From Chryseobacterium sp. CY350 (lineage in GTDB: Bacteria; Bacteroidota; Bacteroidia; Flavobacteriales; Weeksellaceae), in assembly GCF_027945075.1 (NCBI RefSeq), contig NZ_CP116034.1:2108001-2172000 (forward strand): a stretch of DNA of 64,000 bases, in the 5' to 3' direction. The position numbers and the translations under genes were made by a program. Shown here piece after piece: positions 26,281-34,536 of the stretch. How positions within the stretch are numbered: the stretch's first letter is position 1; the number at the start of each line of letters is the position of its first letter. A model generated the notes under the pieces. The model had not been told where the DNA came from. It ran no database searches and saw nothing but the letters and a program-made list of their open reading frames with translations.

Positions 26281-26649
26281 TTATTTCAATTCTACTTCAG
26301 CACCAGCTTCTTCTAATTGCTTCTTAAGAGCTTCAGCTTCGTCTTTAGAGATACCAGTTTTGATTGCAGCAGGAGCTCCATCTACGATATCTTTAGCTTC
26401 TTTAAGACCAGCACCAGTTAAATCTTTTACCAATTTAACGATAGCTAATTTAGAAGCACCAGCAGCTTTAAGAATTACATCGAATTCTGTTTTTTCTTCA
26501 GCAGCTTCACCTGCACCACCTGCAGCCATAACTACAGCAGCAGCAGCTGGCTCGATTCCGTACTCATCCTTAAGGATAGTAGCTAATTCATTTACGTCTT
26601 TTACTGTTAAGTTTACTAGCGTTTCAGCTAAATTTTTTAAATCTGACAT
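26281..26649 (-). CDS. rplL: 50S ribosomal protein L7/L12
   Basis: 122 residues. N-terminal dimerisation helix ([20 protein letters not shown]), Ala/Gly-rich hinge near residues 37-52, and the globular C-terminal domain [24 protein letters not shown] with [12 protein letters not shown], which recruits translation factors to the ribosomal stalk. Usual family length. It lies 45 bp after rplJ and ends the rplK-rplA-rplJ-rplL unit at a strong terminator instead of continuing into rpoB. Confidence 0.98.
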   Translation of the reverse strand: MSDLKNLAETLVNLTVKDVNELATILKDEYGIEPAAAAVVMAAGGAGEAAEEKTEFDVILKAAGASKLAIVKLVKDLTGAGLKEAKDIVDGAPAAIKTGISKDEAEALKKQLEEAGAEVELK

Positions 26650-26694
26650 TGTTGTAATGTTTTTGTTGATTATTTATTTAATTTTTTGAGAGTC

Positions 26695-27288
26695 TTATTC
26701 AGCAGCTGGCGTTTCGTCAGTGCTTTCTGCAGCAGGAGCTTCTGGAGCCGCTTCAGCAGGAGTTTCTTCTACCGCAGGTGCAGCTTCTTCAGCTGTAGCT
26801 TCTGTAGTTTCAGATTTGTTTTGAAGAGCAGAAACAACTCTTTGAATTGGAGACTGAAGCAATCCGATGATTTCACCGATCATTTCTTCTCTAGACTTAA
26901 TGCTTACTAATGCATCAAGGTTGTTGTCACCAACATAGAAAGTTTCTTGTACAAAAGCAGATTTTAGAGCCGGCTTTTCTTCTTTTTTTCTGAAGTCTTT
27001 GATTAATTTTGCTGGAGCGTTAGCCGTTTCAGCAATCATTAATGCAGAGTTTCCTTTGAATGTCTGGAACATTTCAGAGAAATCTACTCCTTCAGTCTGT
27101 TCCATTGCTTTTTGCAAAAGTGTATTTTTCACCACTTTCACTTTAATATTTTGCTTGAAAGCCTGTCTTCTGAAATCAGAAGATTTAGCAGCGTTCAAAC
27201 CGTCTAGATCTGCTACATAAACTACTTTAGCATCCTGAAGCAAATCTTTGATCTCTTGTATTGCTACAACTTTTTGGTCTTTTGTCAT
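26695..27288 (-). CDS. rplJ: 50S ribosomal protein L10 with acidic Ala/Glu/Pro tail
   Basis: 197 residues, about 25-30 longer than usual. Core L10 motifs are seen: N-terminal KDQKVVAIQEIKDLLQDAKVVYVADLDGL, KVVKNTLLQKAM and FKGNSALMIAE. L10 binds 23S rRNA and carries L7/L12 dimers on its C-terminal helix (about residues 135-160, SREEMIGEIIGLLQSPIQRVV). After that helix comes a 37-residue low-complexity tail of Ala, Glu, Pro and Thr, like the stalk-tail extensions of other Bacteroidota. Start 17 bp after rplA, so there is no room for the classic L10 leader. Confidence 0.97.
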   Translation of the reverse strand: MTKDQKVVAIQEIKDLLQDAKVVYVADLDGLNAAKSSDFRRQAFKQNIKVKVVKNTLLQKAMEQTEGVDFSEMFQTFKGNSALMIAETANAPAKLIKDFRKKEEKPALKSAFVQETFYVGDNNLDALVSIKSREEMIGEIIGLLQSPIQRVVSALQNKSETTEATAEEAAPAVEETPAEAAPEAPAAESTDETPAAE

Positions 27289-27305
27289 TGTCTTAAGGAT
27301 TATAA

Positions 27306-27998
27306 TTAGTTAACAGATTTACTATCAATTGCAATACCCGGGCTCATTGTAGAAGACAAATAGATGCTCTTCACATAAGTTCCTTTAGCAGCAGTTGGTT
27401 TCATTTTGATCAAAGTAGAGATTAATTCCTGAGCATTTTCCTTGATTTTAGCAGCATCGAAAGATACTTTACCAATACCAGCGTGGATAATACCGTATTT
27501 ATCAACTTTGAAGTCAATTTTACCAGCTTTTACTTCAGTTACTGCTTTACCAATTTCCATAGTTACAGTACCTGATTTTGGGTTAGGCATCAACCCTCTT
27601 GGTCCTAATACTCTACCCAATGGTCCTAATTTACCCATAACAGCTGGCATAGTAACGATAACGTCAACATCCGTCCAACCATCTTTTATTTTTTGTAAAT
27701 ATTCGTCAAGACCCACATAGTCTGCACCAGCAGCTTTTGCTTCAGCTTCTTTATCTGGAGTTACTAAAGCCAAAACTTTAACATCTTTACCAGTACCATG
27801 AGGAAGAGATACTACACCTCTTACCATTTGGTTAGCTTTTCTAGGGTCTACACCTAATCTTACAGCGATATCTACAGAAGCATCAAACTTTGCAGTGTTC
27901 ACCTCTTTTACAAGAGCAGAACCTTCTTCAAGGTTATAGATTCTTCCTTTTTCTACTTTGCTTAAAGCTTCCTTTTGCTTTTTAGTCAATTTTGCCAT
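27306..27998 (-). CDS. rplA: 50S ribosomal protein L1
   Basis: 230 residues, standard length. Signature segments are the N-terminal [69 protein letters not shown] and the C-terminal [17 protein letters not shown]1 binds 23S rRNA at the E-site stalk and in many bacteria represses its own rplK-rplA mRNA. It follows rplK by 11 bp. Confidence 0.98.
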   Translation of the reverse strand: MAKLTKKQKEALSKVEKGRIYNLEEGSALVKEVNTAKFDASVDIAVRLGVDPRKANQMVRGVVSLPHGTGKDVKVLALVTPDKEAEAKAAGADYVGLDEYLQKIKDGWTDVDVIVTMPAVMGKLGPLGRVLGPRGLMPNPKSGTVTMEIGKAVTEVKAGKIDFKVDKYGIIHAGIGKVSFDAAKIKENAQELISTLIKMKPTAAKGTYVKSIYLSSTMSPGIAIDSKSVN

Positions 27999-28009
27999 TT
28001 CTCTTAGTT

Positions 28010-28453
28010 TTAAGCGTTAGTTGGTTTAGTTCCTGTTACTCTTAATCCCATAGATCTAGCAGTACCTGCAACCATAGAAAGAGCTGAGTCCAAAGTAAAA
28101 CAGTTAAGATCTGTCATTTTATCTTCAGCGATTTTTTGAACTTGCGCCCAAGATACAGCACCTACTTTGTTTCTGTTTGGTTCACCGGATCCTCCTTTGA
28201 TTTTAGCTGCATCCATTAACTGAATTGCTGCAGGTGGAGTTTTAATAACGAATTCAAAAGATTTGTCTTCGTACACTGTAATTACTACAGGTAAAACTTG
28301 ACCTGGCTTATCCTGAGTTCTTCCGTTAAATTGTTTACAAAACTCCATGATGTTCACACCTGCAGAACCTAATGCCGGACCTACTGGTGGAGATGGGTTT
28401 GCTGCTCCTCCTTTTACTTGGAGCTTAACCATTTTAAAGACTTTTTTAGCCAT
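28010..28453 (-). CDS. rplK: 50S ribosomal protein L11
   Basis: 147 residues. Recognised by [31 protein letters not shown], the [21 protein letters not shown] linker and the C-terminal rRNA-binding [25 protein letters not shown]11 forms the GTPase-associated centre base. First gene of the unit, with its own promoter and a leader of about 90 nt. Upstream, where nusG is normally found, lies an opposite-strand cluster. Confidence 0.98.
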   Translation of the reverse strand: MAKKVFKMVKLQVKGGAANPSPPVGPALGSAGVNIMEFCKQFNGRTQDKPGQVLPVVITVYEDKSFEFVIKTPPAAIQLMDAAKIKGGSGEPNRNKVGAVSWAQVQKIAEDKMTDLNCFTLDSALSMVAGTARSMGLRVTGTKPTNA

Positions 28454-28506
28454 TGTTTGTTTTTTAAAAATTGAATAATTAATGAGTTTGGAAGCATTTA
28501 TTATTC

Positions 28507-28541
28507 AGCAGGTTACCGCACTCACATAAAGTAAACCTACT
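28507..28541 (-). promoter_or_regulatory. Hairpin in the rplK leader, possible L1 autoregulation site
   Basis: On the minus strand AGTAGGTT and AACCTGCT pair as an 8-bp helix (one G-U) with a 19-nt loop containing ATGTGAGTGCGG. The position in the rplK-rplA leader is where L1 represses its own mRNA in other bacteria. That assignment is by position and shape only. Confidence 0.35.
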
Positions 28542-28551
28542 TTTCGGACTG

Positions 28552-28582
28552 CAAAATTATGAAATATTTTTTAATTAGCAAA
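28552..28582 (-). promoter_or_regulatory. rplK promoter
   Basis: TTTG, 19 bp, TAATTTTG on the minus strand: an excellent match to the Bacteroidota -33/-7 consensus. It gives rplKAJL transcription independent of nusG. Confidence 0.75.
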
Positions 28583-28714
28583 CACTTAACTCATTAAATT
28601 CCAGAAATAACCAAATTTATTTTAAATCGAAAACAATGAAATCAATATTAATTCTAAAGTTTCAGATCAATATTTGTAATCGTTCTTAACAAAAGAATTA
28701 ATAATTTTGATAGA

Positions 28715-29104
28715 GTGAAAAAGATGATTTCGATATTGCTGCTATGCTTTTATTTGGTTTCTACAACCGAAGCATATCAGTTTTTGAAAATCCCCGATTT
28801 GATTGAGCATTACGTTGAACACAAAGCTTTGAATCATAAAATGTCTTTCGTCACATTTCTCAAAACTCACTATGACCATCCTGCTAAAAATGGAGATTAT
28901 AATAAAGATAAGAAGCTGCCCTTCGTCATTCACTCGCCACTTCTTACAATATTTTTCACGATCGAAAAGGGATATTGTTTCGAAATAAAAAACGAAAGTT
29001 TTCGACTGCGTACATCCCACAAAATACCTTCACATGATGAGAACTTTTGTTTCAAAGGTTTTATAAATTCTGTTTGGGAACCACCAAAAGGCAATCAAAT
29101 ATAA
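28715..29104 (+). CDS. Exported protein of unknown function
   Basis: 129 residues from GTG 28715 (ATG 28724 is an alternative three codons in). A signal peptide ends STTEA. The mature part holds LIEHYVEHKALNHKMSFVTFLKTHYDH, rich in His, followed by KLPFVIHSPLLT and a short C-terminal region with two Cys (GYCFEI, NFCFKGF). I recall similar short exported proteins near metal or redox genes in flavobacteria, but I do not recognise a named family. It is the first plus-strand gene after rplK and is 108 bp ahead of the thioredoxin-like gene; it may or may not belong to that operon. Confidence 0.7.
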   Translation: MKKMISILLLCFYLVSTTEAYQFLKIPDLIEHYVEHKALNHKMSFVTFLKTHYDHPAKNGDYNKDKKLPFVIHSPLLTIFFTIEKGYCFEIKNESFRLRTSHKIPSHDENFCFKGFINSVWEPPKGNQI

Positions 29105-29212
29105 CATCACATTCTCACGTTTGATCATTTCTGATCATACAACAAAATCGTTAAGTAAAGTTGATTTTCACCTTTATTAATATTCTTATTTATCAATCAA
29201 TTTTCAAAAAAA

Positions 29213-29659
29213 ATGAAAACAGTAATTTCAGCTTTGCTACTTGCTCTACTTTCTATAGGCATGCAGGCTCAAAACCGTCTTGAAAATGCTAAGAAAAAAG
29301 CCTCAGAAAGCCATGCACTTATAATGCTTAATTTTTCGGGTTCAGATTGGTGCATTCCGTGTATAAAACTTCACAAAAACATTATAGAAACAGAAGATTT
29401 CAAAAAAATGGAAACTGAAAAAGTGATTATCTATATCAACGCAGATTTTCCAAGAAATAAAAAAAATCAGCTTCCTTTAGATTTGAAAAAAGAAAACGCT
29501 TTGCTTGCTGATCAATATAATTCAAAAGGTATTTTTCCTTACACCATTGTTTTAGATTCGGGAGGGAAAGTATTGAAAAGTTGGGAAGGTCTTCCCTCCG
29601 AAAACGCTTTGACTTTTAGTAAAGAAATCAGAGAAATCAGAGAAAATCAAAAAAAGTAA
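29213..29659 (+). CDS. Exported thioredoxin-family protein
   Basis: 148 residues with a signal peptide ending GMQAQ. The redox motif W-C-I-P-C (residues about 43-47) is preceded by MLNFSGSDW, and a cis-Pro segment GIFPYT lies near residue 108, so both parts of a thioredoxin active site are present. It should act in the periplasm as a disulfide reductase or isomerase. It lies 4 bp before apbE and in one operon with DUF4266, whose product ends in Cys-Gly-Cys and could be a substrate; that is inference. Confidence 0.85.
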   Translation: MKTVISALLLALLSIGMQAQNRLENAKKKASESHALIMLNFSGSDWCIPCIKLHKNIIETEDFKKMETEKVIIYINADFPRNKKNQLPLDLKKENALLADQYNSKGIFPYTIVLDSGGKVLKSWEGLPSENALTFSKEIREIRENQKK

Positions 29660-29663
29660 TATA

Positions 29664-30593
29664 ATGATGTACCAAGAGTTCAAAAGATCTCAAAAATTAA
29701 TGGGAAATGCTTTTGAAATTACGGTGGTATCTCATGACGAGAAAAAAGCGAGATATCATATAGATTCTGCGATAAATGAAATCCGTAGAATTGAAAACTT
29801 ACTGACCACTTTCAGTGAAAAAAGCCAAACCCATCTTATCAACGAGAAGGCGGGAATACAGCCTACAAAGGTTGACAACGAAGTTTTTGAGCTTATCGAA
29901 AGAAGTTTGAGAATCAGTAGAATTACAAATGGTTATTTTGATATTTCGTATGGCGGAATCGACAAAAGCTTTTGGAACTTCAATAGAGAAATGAAATCTC
30001 TACCAGATCCGAAATCAGTTCTTGATCATTTAAAACTTGTCAATTATCAAAATATTCTGCTCGATAGGGAAAATCAAACTGTATTTCTAAAAGAAAAAGG
30101 AATGAGAATAGGTTTCGGAGGGATTGGAAAAGGATATGCGGCAGAAATGGCAAAAAGACTTCTTCAAAAAAGTGGTGTTCCTGCTGGTATTGTAAACGCC
30201 TCCGGGGATTTAACGACTTGGGGAAATCAAGCTGATGGAAAACCATGGACTGTAGGAATTGTCGATCCGAACAACAAAAACCAACCATTTTCATATATGA
30301 ATATTACCGATACGGCAATCGCTACATCTGGAAATTATGAAAAATATGTAGTGATCGATGGCCAAAAACATTCTCATACCATAAATCCAAAAACAGGGAT
30401 GCCTGTTACGGGTATAAAAAGCGTTACCGTTTTTTGTCCGAATGCAGAAATCGCTGATGCAATGGCAACACCCATTAGTATCATGGGAATAAATTCTGCC
30501 CTTCTTATGGTGAATCAAATTAATCATCTTGAATGCATCATTATCGATGAACAAGACAACATTTATTCTTCACAAAATATTAGTTTAAAGTAA
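29664..30593 (+). CDS. FAD:protein FMN transferase (ApbE family) without signal peptide
   Basis: 309 residues. ApbE enzymes move FMN from FAD onto a Thr/Ser of target proteins. Visible motifs: NEVFELIERSLRISRITNGYFDISYGGID near the FAD site, IGFGGIGKGYAAEMAK, NASGDL, ATSGNYEKYVV followed by HSHTINPKTGMPV, and the metal-binding DAMATPISIMG. The N-terminus is hydrophilic from the first codon (YQEFKRSQKLMGNAFEI), so this copy is predicted to stay in the cytoplasm, unlike the common lipoprotein form. Second of four genes with thioredoxin-like, DUF4266 and DUF3570 partners. Confidence 0.93.
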   Translation: MMYQEFKRSQKLMGNAFEITVVSHDEKKARYHIDSAINEIRRIENLLTTFSEKSQTHLINEKAGIQPTKVDNEVFELIERSLRISRITNGYFDISYGGIDKSFWNFNREMKSLPDPKSVLDHLKLVNYQNILLDRENQTVFLKEKGMRIGFGGIGKGYAAEMAKRLLQKSGVPAGIVNASGDLTTWGNQADGKPWTVGIVDPNNKNQPFSYMNITDTAIATSGNYEKYVVIDGQKHSHTINPKTGMPVTGIKSVTVFCPNAEIADAMATPISIMGINSALLMVNQINHLECIIIDEQDNIYSSQNISLK

Positions 30594-30628
30594 TTCTGTA
30601 CTTCAATTAAATTTTAAAAACAAACATA

Positions 30629-30862
30629 ATGAAAATGAAAAATTTCATAAAACCAATAACCATAGTATACCTTTTTGCAACAAGTGTATGCCTCTTATCT
30701 TGTACAACCGTAAAAGAATATGAAAAAAACAAACTGAATGATGCCGAAATGGCTCTTGGAAACAGAACAATCGAAAAAACAGAACTAAGTTTCCAGTCTT
30801 ACCGAGAAGGCTCTTCAGGCGCCAATGCCGGTAAGGTCGGCGGCGGCTGTGGTTGTAACTAA
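30629..30862 (+). CDS. DUF4266 small lipoprotein
   Basis: 77 residues. Lipobox LLSC (Cys25), then TTVKEYEKNKLNDAEMALGNR, which is the core of DUF4266, and the tail SYREGSSGANAG followed by VGGGCGCN. The family is known only from its constant company with DUF3570, ApbE and a thioredoxin-like protein. The tail holds a Ser-Ser-Gly-Ala-Asn stretch that recalls the SGA(T/S) flavinylation site of ApbE targets and a C-terminal Cys-Gly-Cys. Whether it is modified is not known. It lies 35 bp after apbE and 31 bp before the DUF3570 gene. Confidence 0.88.
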   Translation: MKMKNFIKPITIVYLFATSVCLLSCTTVKEYEKNKLNDAEMALGNRTIEKTELSFQSYREGSSGANAGKVGGGCGCN

Positions 30863-30893
30863 ATGCGTAATTGTAAAAGCAACTGTAATTAAA

Positions 30894-32063
30894 ATGAAAA
30901 AAATTATAATCAGTATCATTGCTCTTTTCGGTATTTTCAACACAAAAGCGCAAGAGAATACCAGCAACGAACAATCAAAAAAACTGACACTCGATGAAAT
31001 TAATCTGGTGTCTAGCTATTATAAACAGGACGGTAACAACTCTGCCGTAACAGGCGGAACTGGCTCTGAAAAGCTGACTGACGTTTCTAATACTATAGAT
31101 GTTACGATGGTAAAATATGACAAAAAATTGCGGAAAAACAAATTTGATTTCAGTGTAGGAATAGATCATTATACATCGGCATCTTCTGACATGATTGATC
31201 TTAAAGCCAATTCGTCAGCTTCTTCTGCCGACAATAGAATTTACCCCGCCTTAAACTGGAGCAGAGAAAATGAAAACAAAGGAACTACCATACTAGCTGG
31301 CGTTTCATCTTCATTCGAGTATGATTACCAATCATATGGTGCAAATATTGGATTTGCTCAAAAAACTCCTAATAAAATGGGAGAGATTACAGCTAAATTT
31401 CAAGCCTTTATGGATCAGGTAAAATTAATTGCGCCAATAGAGTTGCGAACCGGAGAGAGTAATATGACCAGTGGCAGAAACACCTTTGCACTTTCCCTTT
31501 CATATTCACAGATTATTAATCAGAACTTTCAAGTGGAACTTTTAGCAGATGGAATACAGCAAACCGGATACCTTAGTTTACCTTTTCATCGTGTTTATTT
31601 TACTGATAATTCTGTACATCAGGAGGCCTTACCCGATAAACGTTTTAAAATTCCCTTAGGTGTAAGAGCAAATTATTTTTTGGGTGATAAAATTATTTTG
31701 AAAGCATATTATCGTTACTATACAGATGATTGGGGATTGAGATCTAACACAATCAGCCTTGAAACGCCTGTAAAGATCTCTCCATTTCTTTCAGTGAGTC
31801 CGTTCTACAGGTACTATTCACAGAGCGCAGCAAACTATTTTGCGTCTTATCAGCAGCATACTGCTTTCGATGATTTCTATACCAGTAATTATGATTTATC
31901 AAAATTTAATAGTCATTTTTACGGAGCAGGAATCAGATTAAATCCAAAGAATGGTTTATTTGGAATAGAACGTCTGAATATGCTAGAAATCCGGTATGGT
32001 CATTACACAAAATCTATAGGGATGAAGTCTGATATTATTTCATTAAACATAAGATTTAAATAA
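30894..32063 (+). CDS. DUF3570 outer-membrane barrel protein
   Basis: About 389 residues from ATG 30894; the longer frame would start inside the DUF4266 gene and lacks a signal peptide at its beginning. From the chosen start a signal peptide ends FNTKAQ. The body has regular amphipathic strands (FDFSVGIDHYTSASSD, FALSLSYSQIINQNF, YYRYYTDDWGLRSNTISLE) and ends with a strand closing on FK, like an outer-membrane barrel of about 14 strands. DUF3570 accompanies DUF4266 and ApbE in many Gram-negatives. A role as exporter or surface anchor for the DUF4266 product is possible by context only. Confidence 0.88.
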   Translation: MKKIIISIIALFGIFNTKAQENTSNEQSKKLTLDEINLVSSYYKQDGNNSAVTGGTGSEKLTDVSNTIDVTMVKYDKKLRKNKFDFSVGIDHYTSASSDMIDLKANSSASSADNRIYPALNWSRENENKGTTILAGVSSSFEYDYQSYGANIGFAQKTPNKMGEITAKFQAFMDQVKLIAPIELRTGESNMTSGRNTFALSLSYSQIINQNFQVELLADGIQQTGYLSLPFHRVYFTDNSVHQEALPDKRFKIPLGVRANYFLGDKIILKAYYRYYTDDWGLRSNTISLETPVKISPFLSVSPFYRYYSQSAANYFASYQQHTAFDDFYTSNYDLSKFNSHFYGAGIRLNPKNGLFGIERLNMLEIRYGHYTKSIGMKSDIISLNIRFK

Positions 32064-32116
32064 ACTTAATAATTTCTCTTTTGTTTATATCTATTTAACG
32101 CCAAGATTCATTAAAC

Positions 32117-32153
32117 AAAAAATACCGCTCATTTCTGAACGGTATTTTATTTT
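32117..32153. terminator. Bidirectional terminator between DUF3570 gene and nusG
   Basis: AATACCG / CGGTATT hairpin with A-rich and T-rich flanks on both sides; it can end both the plus-strand DUF3570 operon and the minus-strand secE-nusG transcript. Confidence 0.75.
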
Positions 32154-32167
32154 ATATAAAAAAAGTA

Positions 32168-32710
32168 TTACACTTTTTCTACTTGCATAAAGCTTAACTC
32201 CATCGGAGTTTTTCTTCCGAAGATTAAAACAGAAACTTCTACTTTTTTCTTATCTTCCAAGATTTTCTCAACAGTACCATTGAAACCATTGAAAGGTCCG
32301 TCGATTACTTTTACGTTTTCACCAACGATGAACGGAATTTCTGCGTCAGAAGCAAACTCTGAAAGCTCATCCATTCTTCCTAGCATTCTGTTGACCTCAG
32401 ATTTTCTCATCGGAACAGGATCTCCACCTTTAGTTAAACTTAAGAAAGAAATCACGCCGGGAATATTCTTGATAACGTGAGGAATCTCCCCCATCAGATC
32501 AGCTTCCACCATAAGATAACCAGGATAGTAAGGTCTTTCTTTAGGAACTTTTTTGCCATTTCTAAGCTGAATAACCTTTTCCATAGGAATAACTACCTGA
32601 GTAACATACTGCTCAAACCCTAAACGTTTGATCTCTGTCTCAATATAGTTTTTCACTTTATTTTCCTGTCCGCTGATTGCTTTCAGCACATACCATTTCA
32701 ATTCGCTCAT
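32168..32710 (-). CDS. nusG: Transcription termination/antitermination protein NusG
   Basis: 180 residues, the normal length. N-terminal NGN domain begins LKWYVLKAISGQENKVKNYIETEI, with YYPGYLMVEADL and VISFLSL; the C-terminal KOW domain is FIVGENVKVIDGPFNGFNGTVEKI. NusG binds RNA polymerase and links it to Rho or the ribosome. It follows secE by 18 bp. The usual next gene, rplK, is 3.7 kb away beyond an inserted opposite-strand cluster. Confidence 0.98.
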   Translation of the reverse strand: MSELKWYVLKAISGQENKVKNYIETEIKRLGFEQYVTQVVIPMEKVIQLRNGKKVPKERPYYPGYLMVEADLMGEIPHVIKNIPGVISFLSLTKGGDPVPMRKSEVNRMLGRMDELSEFASDAEIPFIVGENVKVIDGPFNGFNGTVEKILEDKKKVEVSVLIFGRKTPMELSFMQVEKV

Positions 32711-32728
32711 TATGGAAAAAATACTTTT

Positions 32729-32932
32729 TTAGTTGAAGGTATTGATTAATATTCCGATGATGTTGCTGATTGCCTTTGAAAACAACTCGTCAACTCCGAA
32801 TGTAAACAATGCCAAAATCACTGTAGCAATAGTAACTACGATCGTAGACGATTGCAAATCTGACCATTTCGGCCATTCAACTTTGTGTCTGAATTCGTTA
32901 TAAGAACCTTTTAAAAATTCTACTAAGCTCAT
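32729..32932 (-). CDS. secE: Preprotein translocase subunit SecE
   Basis: 67 residues from ATG 32932; the longer frame runs into tRNA-Trp and is rejected. Amphipathic FLKGSYNEFRHKVEWPKWSDL, including the conserved V-x-W-P motif, is followed by one transmembrane segment (IVVTIATVILALFTFGVDELF). SecE is the single-span clamp of the SecYEG channel. It sits between tRNA-Trp (13 bp upstream) and nusG, as in most bacteria. Confidence 0.96.
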   Translation of the reverse strand: MSLVEFLKGSYNEFRHKVEWPKWSDLQSSTIVVTIATVILALFTFGVDELFSKAISNIIGILINTFN

Positions 32933-32945
32933 TATTTTCTTTTTG

Positions 32946-33016
32946 CACGGGCACAAGGATTCGAACCCTGATCAACGGTGTTGGAGACCGGTATCCTACC
33001 ATTGGACGATGCCCGT
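32946..33016 (-). tRNA. tRNA-Trp (CCA)
   Basis: 71-nt cloverleaf: ACGGGCA/TGCCCGT acceptor, anticodon loop CTCCAAC (anticodon CCA) and GGTTCGAATCC T-arm. CCA end not encoded. It lies between tuf and secE, the standard place. Confidence 0.97.
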
Positions 33017-33021
33017 AGATT

Positions 33022-33058
33022 AAAAAAGGTTCCGTAAGTTTCCTTACGGAACCTTTTA
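33022..33058 (-). terminator. Terminator after tuf
   Basis: Minus-strand AAAGGTTCCGTAAG / CTTACGGAACCTTT stem of 14 bp with a GAAA loop and a T run, between tuf and tRNA-Trp. No separate promoter was found for tRNA-Trp-secE-nusG, so readthrough may supply them. Confidence 0.88.
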
Positions 33059-33071
33059 TATTATTTTAGAA

Positions 33072-34286
33072 TTAATCTAAGATTTCAGTAACCTGACCTG
33101 AACCAACTGTTCTACCTCCTTCTCTGATCGCAAATCTAAGACCTACGTTAAGAGCGATTGGTTGTAACAATTCTACAGTGATCTCTAAGTTATCACCAGG
33201 CATTACCATCTCTACACCTTCTGGTAAGAAGATCTCACCTGTAACGTCAGTAGTTCTTACGTAGAACTGAGGACGGTACTTGTTGTGGAATGGAGTGTGA
33301 CGTCCACCTTCTTCCTTAGAAAGGATATAAACAGATGCTTTGAATTTTTTGTGTGGTTTAACAGAATCTTTCTTAGCGATTACCATACCTCTCTTGATGT
33401 CAGTTTTTTCAATACCTCTCAACAATAGACCTACGTTATCTCCAGCTTCACCTCTGTCTAGGATTTTTCTGAACATCTCAACTCCTGTAATAGTAGAAGT
33501 TAATTTTTCTTCACCCATACCGATGATATCTACAGGATCTCCTGTATTGATAATACCAGCTTCGATTCTACCAGTTGCAACAGTACCTCTACCTGTAATA
33601 GAGAATACGTCTTCGATTGGCATCAAGAAAGGCTTATCAGTATCTCTTGGTGGTTGCTCGATCCATTCGTCAACAGCATCCATCAATTGCTCAACAGATT
33701 TGAACCATTGGTCATCAGTTTTAGCACCTCCTTCTGCAGTAGCAGCAGTAAGAGCACCAAGTGCAGAACCTTGAATTACCGGAGAGTTATCTCCGTCAAA
33801 TTCGTAAGTAGACAATAAGTCTCTCAATTCCATTTCAACTAACTCTAACAATTCAGCATCGTCTACCATGTCAACTTTGTTCATGAAAACAACGATTCTA
33901 GGTACGTTTACCTGACGACAAAGCAAGATGTGCTCTCTAGTCTGAGGCATTGGTCCGTCAGTAGCAGCACATACAACGATAGCACCATCCATCTGAGCAG
34001 CACCAGTTACCATGTTCTTAACATAATCGGCGTGACCTGGACAGTCTACGTGAGCGTAGTGTCTTTTTTCAGTTTCGTATTCGATGTGAGCAGTATTGAT
34101 AGTAATCCCTCTTTCTTTTTCTTCTGGAGCAGAGTCAATAGATGAGAAATCTTTTTTCTCAGCAAGACCTTTGCTAGCCAATACAGCAGAAATTGCTGCA
34201 GTAAGTGTAGTTTTACCATGGTCAACGTGACCAATAGTACCAATGTTCAAGTGTGGTTTGTTACGATTAAACGTTTCCTTTGCCAT
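33072..34286 (-). CDS. tuf: Elongation factor Tu
   Basis: 404 residues. GTPase motifs GHVDHGKTT (G1), the RGITI segment, [12 protein letters not shown] (G3) and NKVDM (G4) are all present, with the C-terminal domains [22 protein letters not shown] and [15 protein letters not shown]-Tu delivers aminoacyl-tRNA to the ribosome. Start ATG 34286 follows a -7 element by about 45 nt. Downstream are a strong terminator and tRNA-Trp; upstream is an inserted block of unrelated genes. Confidence 0.99.
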   Translation of the reverse strand: MAKETFNRNKPHLNIGTIGHVDHGKTTLTAAISAVLASKGLAEKKDFSSIDSAPEEKERGITINTAHIEYETEKRHYAHVDCPGHADYVKNMVTGAAQMDGAIVVCAATDGPMPQTREHILLCRQVNVPRIVVFMNKVDMVDDAELLELVEMELRDLLSTYEFDGDNSPVIQGSALGALTAATAEGGAKTDDQWFKSVEQLMDAVDEWIEQPPRDTDKPFLMPIEDVFSITGRGTVATGRIEAGIINTGDPVDIIGMGEEKLTSTITGVEMFRKILDRGEAGDNVGLLLRGIEKTDIKRGMVIAKKDSVKPHKKFKASVYILSKEEGGRHTPFHNKYRPQFYVRTTDVTGEIFLPEGVEMVMPGDNLEITVELLQPIALNVGLRFAIREGGRTVGSGQVTEILD

Positions 34287-34331
34287 GATTTAAATTATTT
34301 ATTTTATTGTTTTATTCAAATTTTCGGTGTG

Positions 34332-34339
34332 CAAATATA
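34332..34339 (-). promoter_or_regulatory. tuf promoter, -7 element
   Basis: TATATTTG on the minus strand, 46 nt before the tuf start. No clear -33 TTTG at the usual distance. Confidence 0.5.
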
Positions 34340-34536
34340 ATGAATTTTTAAATACTAAAATCTTTTTATGAAAAAAAGTTTAATATTCAAATCCAAAAAC
34401 TGCAAACTGCTATTTTCTCTGTAATAGAATTGCAAATTTATAACAAAAAAATGAATTAAAAAAAAACACTTTACAAATCCATGATCATTTTTCTCTCGTA
34501 TATTTGAGTTGAAACTGTTAATTAAAATAAATATTT

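Noticed and set aside
32933..32956. Longer SecE start with CPCKKK
   Set aside because: It would reach the 3' end of tRNA-Trp; ATG 32932 gives the standard SecE length.
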